The translations under genes were made by a program, and so were the position numbers. A model generated the notes under the pieces. That model was given only the letters and a program-made list of their open reading frames with translations, did not search any database and was not told the origin of the DNA. From assembly GCF_001405015.1 (NCBI RefSeq), contig NZ_CYZX01000013.1, positions 38,327 to 102,326 of the forward strand: 64,000 nucleotides of DNA. The letters run 5' to 3'. This document shows positions 62,875-64,000 of the stretch, one piece after another (within the stretch, counting starts at the first letter, position 1; each line of letters starts with the position of its first letter). Source of the DNA: Clostridium disporicum (GTDB lineage Bacteria > Bacillota > Clostridia > Clostridiales > Clostridiaceae).

Positions 62875-63756
62875 CTATACATTTTGAACTTCATTTATCG
62901 AACTTATTATTTTCCCTATATTCTTACTTATATTCTTTGCAACATATGGATTATTCATTGTATACAAATGAACTCCATCTACATTGCTTGAAGATAAGTC
63001 TATTATCTGATCTGTTGCATAAGCTATACCAGCTTGCGTTAAAGCTTCTGGATTATTCTCATACCTTTCCATTATCTTTTTAAACTTTAAAGGTATAGTT
63101 GCACCACAGAGTTCAGTTATTCTCCTCATCTGCTTTGCATTTATAACAGGCATTATTCCTGCTTGAATCTTAGTTTTAATATTTCTTTTTTCTATCTCTT
63201 CTAAAAATTTATAATAAATATTATTATCTAAAAACAGTTGAGATATAAAGCTAGTTGCTCCACTTTCAATCTTTCTTTCTATATTATCAATCTCTAATTT
63301 AATATCTTTATTTGCAATATGTCCTTCCGGATAACATGCAGCTATTATATTAAAACTTTCTTTTTCTTTAATATAACTTATTAATTCATTAGCATAATTA
63401 AAATCTCCACAGCTTGTACCATTATCATCACCTCTTAGAGCTAATATATTTTCAACTTCCTCAAGCTTTAATCTTTCAGTTATATCGACTATTTGCTCTC
63501 TAGTTGAAGAAATACAAGTTAGATGTGCTAATGATTCTATTCCATAAATATTTTTTATAAGAGATGATATCTCAGTAGTCTTATTGTTTATAGTGCTTCC
63601 TCCTGCCCCATAGGTAACACTTATAAAGTCTGGTTCTAATTTCACTAGTTCATTTAACGCCTTATATATATTTTTTATTGGAGAAGTACTTTTAGGTGGA
63701 AATACCTCAAAAGAAAACACCAATTTTTTTTGGTCGAAAATTTCTCTAATATTCAT
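62875..63756 (-). CDS. metF: Methylenetetrahydrofolate reductase
   Basis: A 293-residue flavoprotein TIM barrel that reduces methylene-THF to methyl-THF, the methyl donor for MetH. Motifs: KLVFSFEVFPPKS with catalytic Glu (about 17), DFISVTYGAGGST, LRGDDNG, GATSFISQLFLDNNIYYKFLEEI and AGIMPVINAKQMRRITELCGATIP. It is the first gene of the metF-luxS-activation-metH operon (18 nt before luxS). No SAM (S-box) riboswitch or T-box was seen in the 244 bases upstream that the window includes. Confidence 0.95.
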   Translation of the reverse strand: MNIREIFDQKKLVFSFEVFPPKSTSPIKNIYKALNELVKLEPDFISVTYGAGGSTINNKTTEISSLIKNIYGIESLAHLTCISSTREQIVDITERLKLEEVENILALRGDDNGTSCGDFNYANELISYIKEKESFNIIAACYPEGHIANKDIKLEIDNIERKIESGATSFISQLFLDNNIYYKFLEEIEKRNIKTKIQAGIMPVINAKQMRRITELCGATIPLKFKKIMERYENNPEALTQAGIAYATDQIIDLSSSNVDGVHLYTMNNPYVAKNISKNIGKIISSINEVQNV

Positions 63757-63875
63757 TTATATCCCCCATTCCTTTTAGAAATTCAAATACTTTTTATGTA
63801 TTTATTTCAATAATTTTCTAATATTATAATAACATTTTTTATAACTATTTTATATAAAAACACATTTAAAATATA

Positions 63876-63911
63876 AAAAGTGTAGTTATACTAATGTATA
63901 ACCACACTTTT
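63876..63911 (-). terminator. Hairpin upstream of the metF operon
   Basis: The stem AAAAGTGT-A-GTTATAC / GTATAAC-C-ACACTTTT has one mismatch. The minus-strand tail is TTATATTTT. It probably ends a transcript entering from beyond the right edge. Confidence 0.7.
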
Positions 63912-63951
63912 CTCTTTGGCTCTGTTAGATTAAATTGTTGATTTGATACAT

Positions 63952-63983
63952 AATAAAGGTTGTCCAATAAGACAACCTTTATT
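63952..63983. terminator. Terminator at right edge
   Basis: 13-bp arms AATAAAGGTTGTC (63952-63964) / GACAACCTTTATT (63971-63983). A/T-rich on both sides. Confidence 0.7.
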
Positions 63984-64000
63984 TACTTATTATATTATAA

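Noticed and set aside
63757..64000. SAM riboswitch upstream of metF
   Set aside because: No S-box core or kink-turn motif was found in the available upstream sequence; only terminator-like hairpins.

Overview
The window looks like a chromosomal segment of a Clostridium sensu stricto species. It is very AT-rich, intergenic regions are mostly A/T, and Shine-Dalgarno sites are strong (AGGAGG or AAGGGGG). Gene content points the same way: Gram-positive PolC, a clostripain-family protease, FeoAB, T-box control of asnB, an Amt-PII fusion and many multidrug (MATE) exporters. No phage, insertion sequence, rRNA operon or CRISPR array was seen. Most genes lie on the minus strand.

Layout. 0-2.7 kb: ferrous iron uptake operon (feoA, feoB, small Cys-rich FeoB partner) behind a consensus promoter with two Fur-like boxes. 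2.8-5.5 kb: orphan sensor kinase and a YbaK-type deacylase. 5.6-5.9 kb: tRNA-Val and tRNA-Gly. 6-9.6 kb: MATE exporter, WYL-type regulator, M20 amidohydrolase. 9.8-11.5 kb: two tiny paralogous proteins and a lipoprotein with two FMN-attachment motifs. 11.7-13.6 kb: Asn-specific T-box leader and asnB. 13.8-17.9 kb: HD phosphohydrolase, Crp-like regulator, cytidine deaminase, divergent peptide deformylase, a 44-residue ORF and a NERD-HRDC protein. 18-25.1 kb: giant propeller sensor kinase, TPR-GAF-GGDEF cyclase, ParA with a small partner. 25.3-31.7 kb: His-rich CsoR-type repressor, DUF1904, YitT, polC. 31.9-40.6 kb: Fe-alcohol dehydrogenase, clostripain-like lipoprotein, YaaA, SelO, GH20 hexosaminidase, two Cys-rich small paralogues. 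41-49.9 kb: second MATE, a lipoprotein, YqeY, DegV/DUF1836, DUF362, 6-phospho-beta-glucosidase with DeoR regulator, K+ channel. 49.9-57.4 kb: second giant propeller kinase, DEDDh exonuclease, Amt-PII fusion, hairpin array, frameshifted isoprenoid-synthase-like gene. 57.5-63.8 kb: hypothetical protein, secreted EEP-family hydrolase, and a tightly overlapped metF-luxS-activation protein-metH operon for the activated methyl cycle.

The most unusual structure is a pair of related intergenic elements: a compact copy at 17967-18036 and an expanded copy at 55951-56150. They are built from short hairpins joined by TTTTCAC/GTGAAAA linkers. Their outermost stem shows a compensatory base-pair change between copies (GCAAAGC/GCTTTGC versus GCGAAGC/GCTTCGC). 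A second, unrelated structure is a roughly 217-bp imperfect palindrome at 35802-36018 that resembles a MITE. Other points of interest are the two-operator DeoR autoregulatory region, the Asn T-box, the His-rich CsoR protein behind a G8 tract, three sensor kinases with no response regulator nearby, and a probable single-base frameshift in an isoprenoid-synthase-like gene. All functional calls are by reading motifs; no database search was run.
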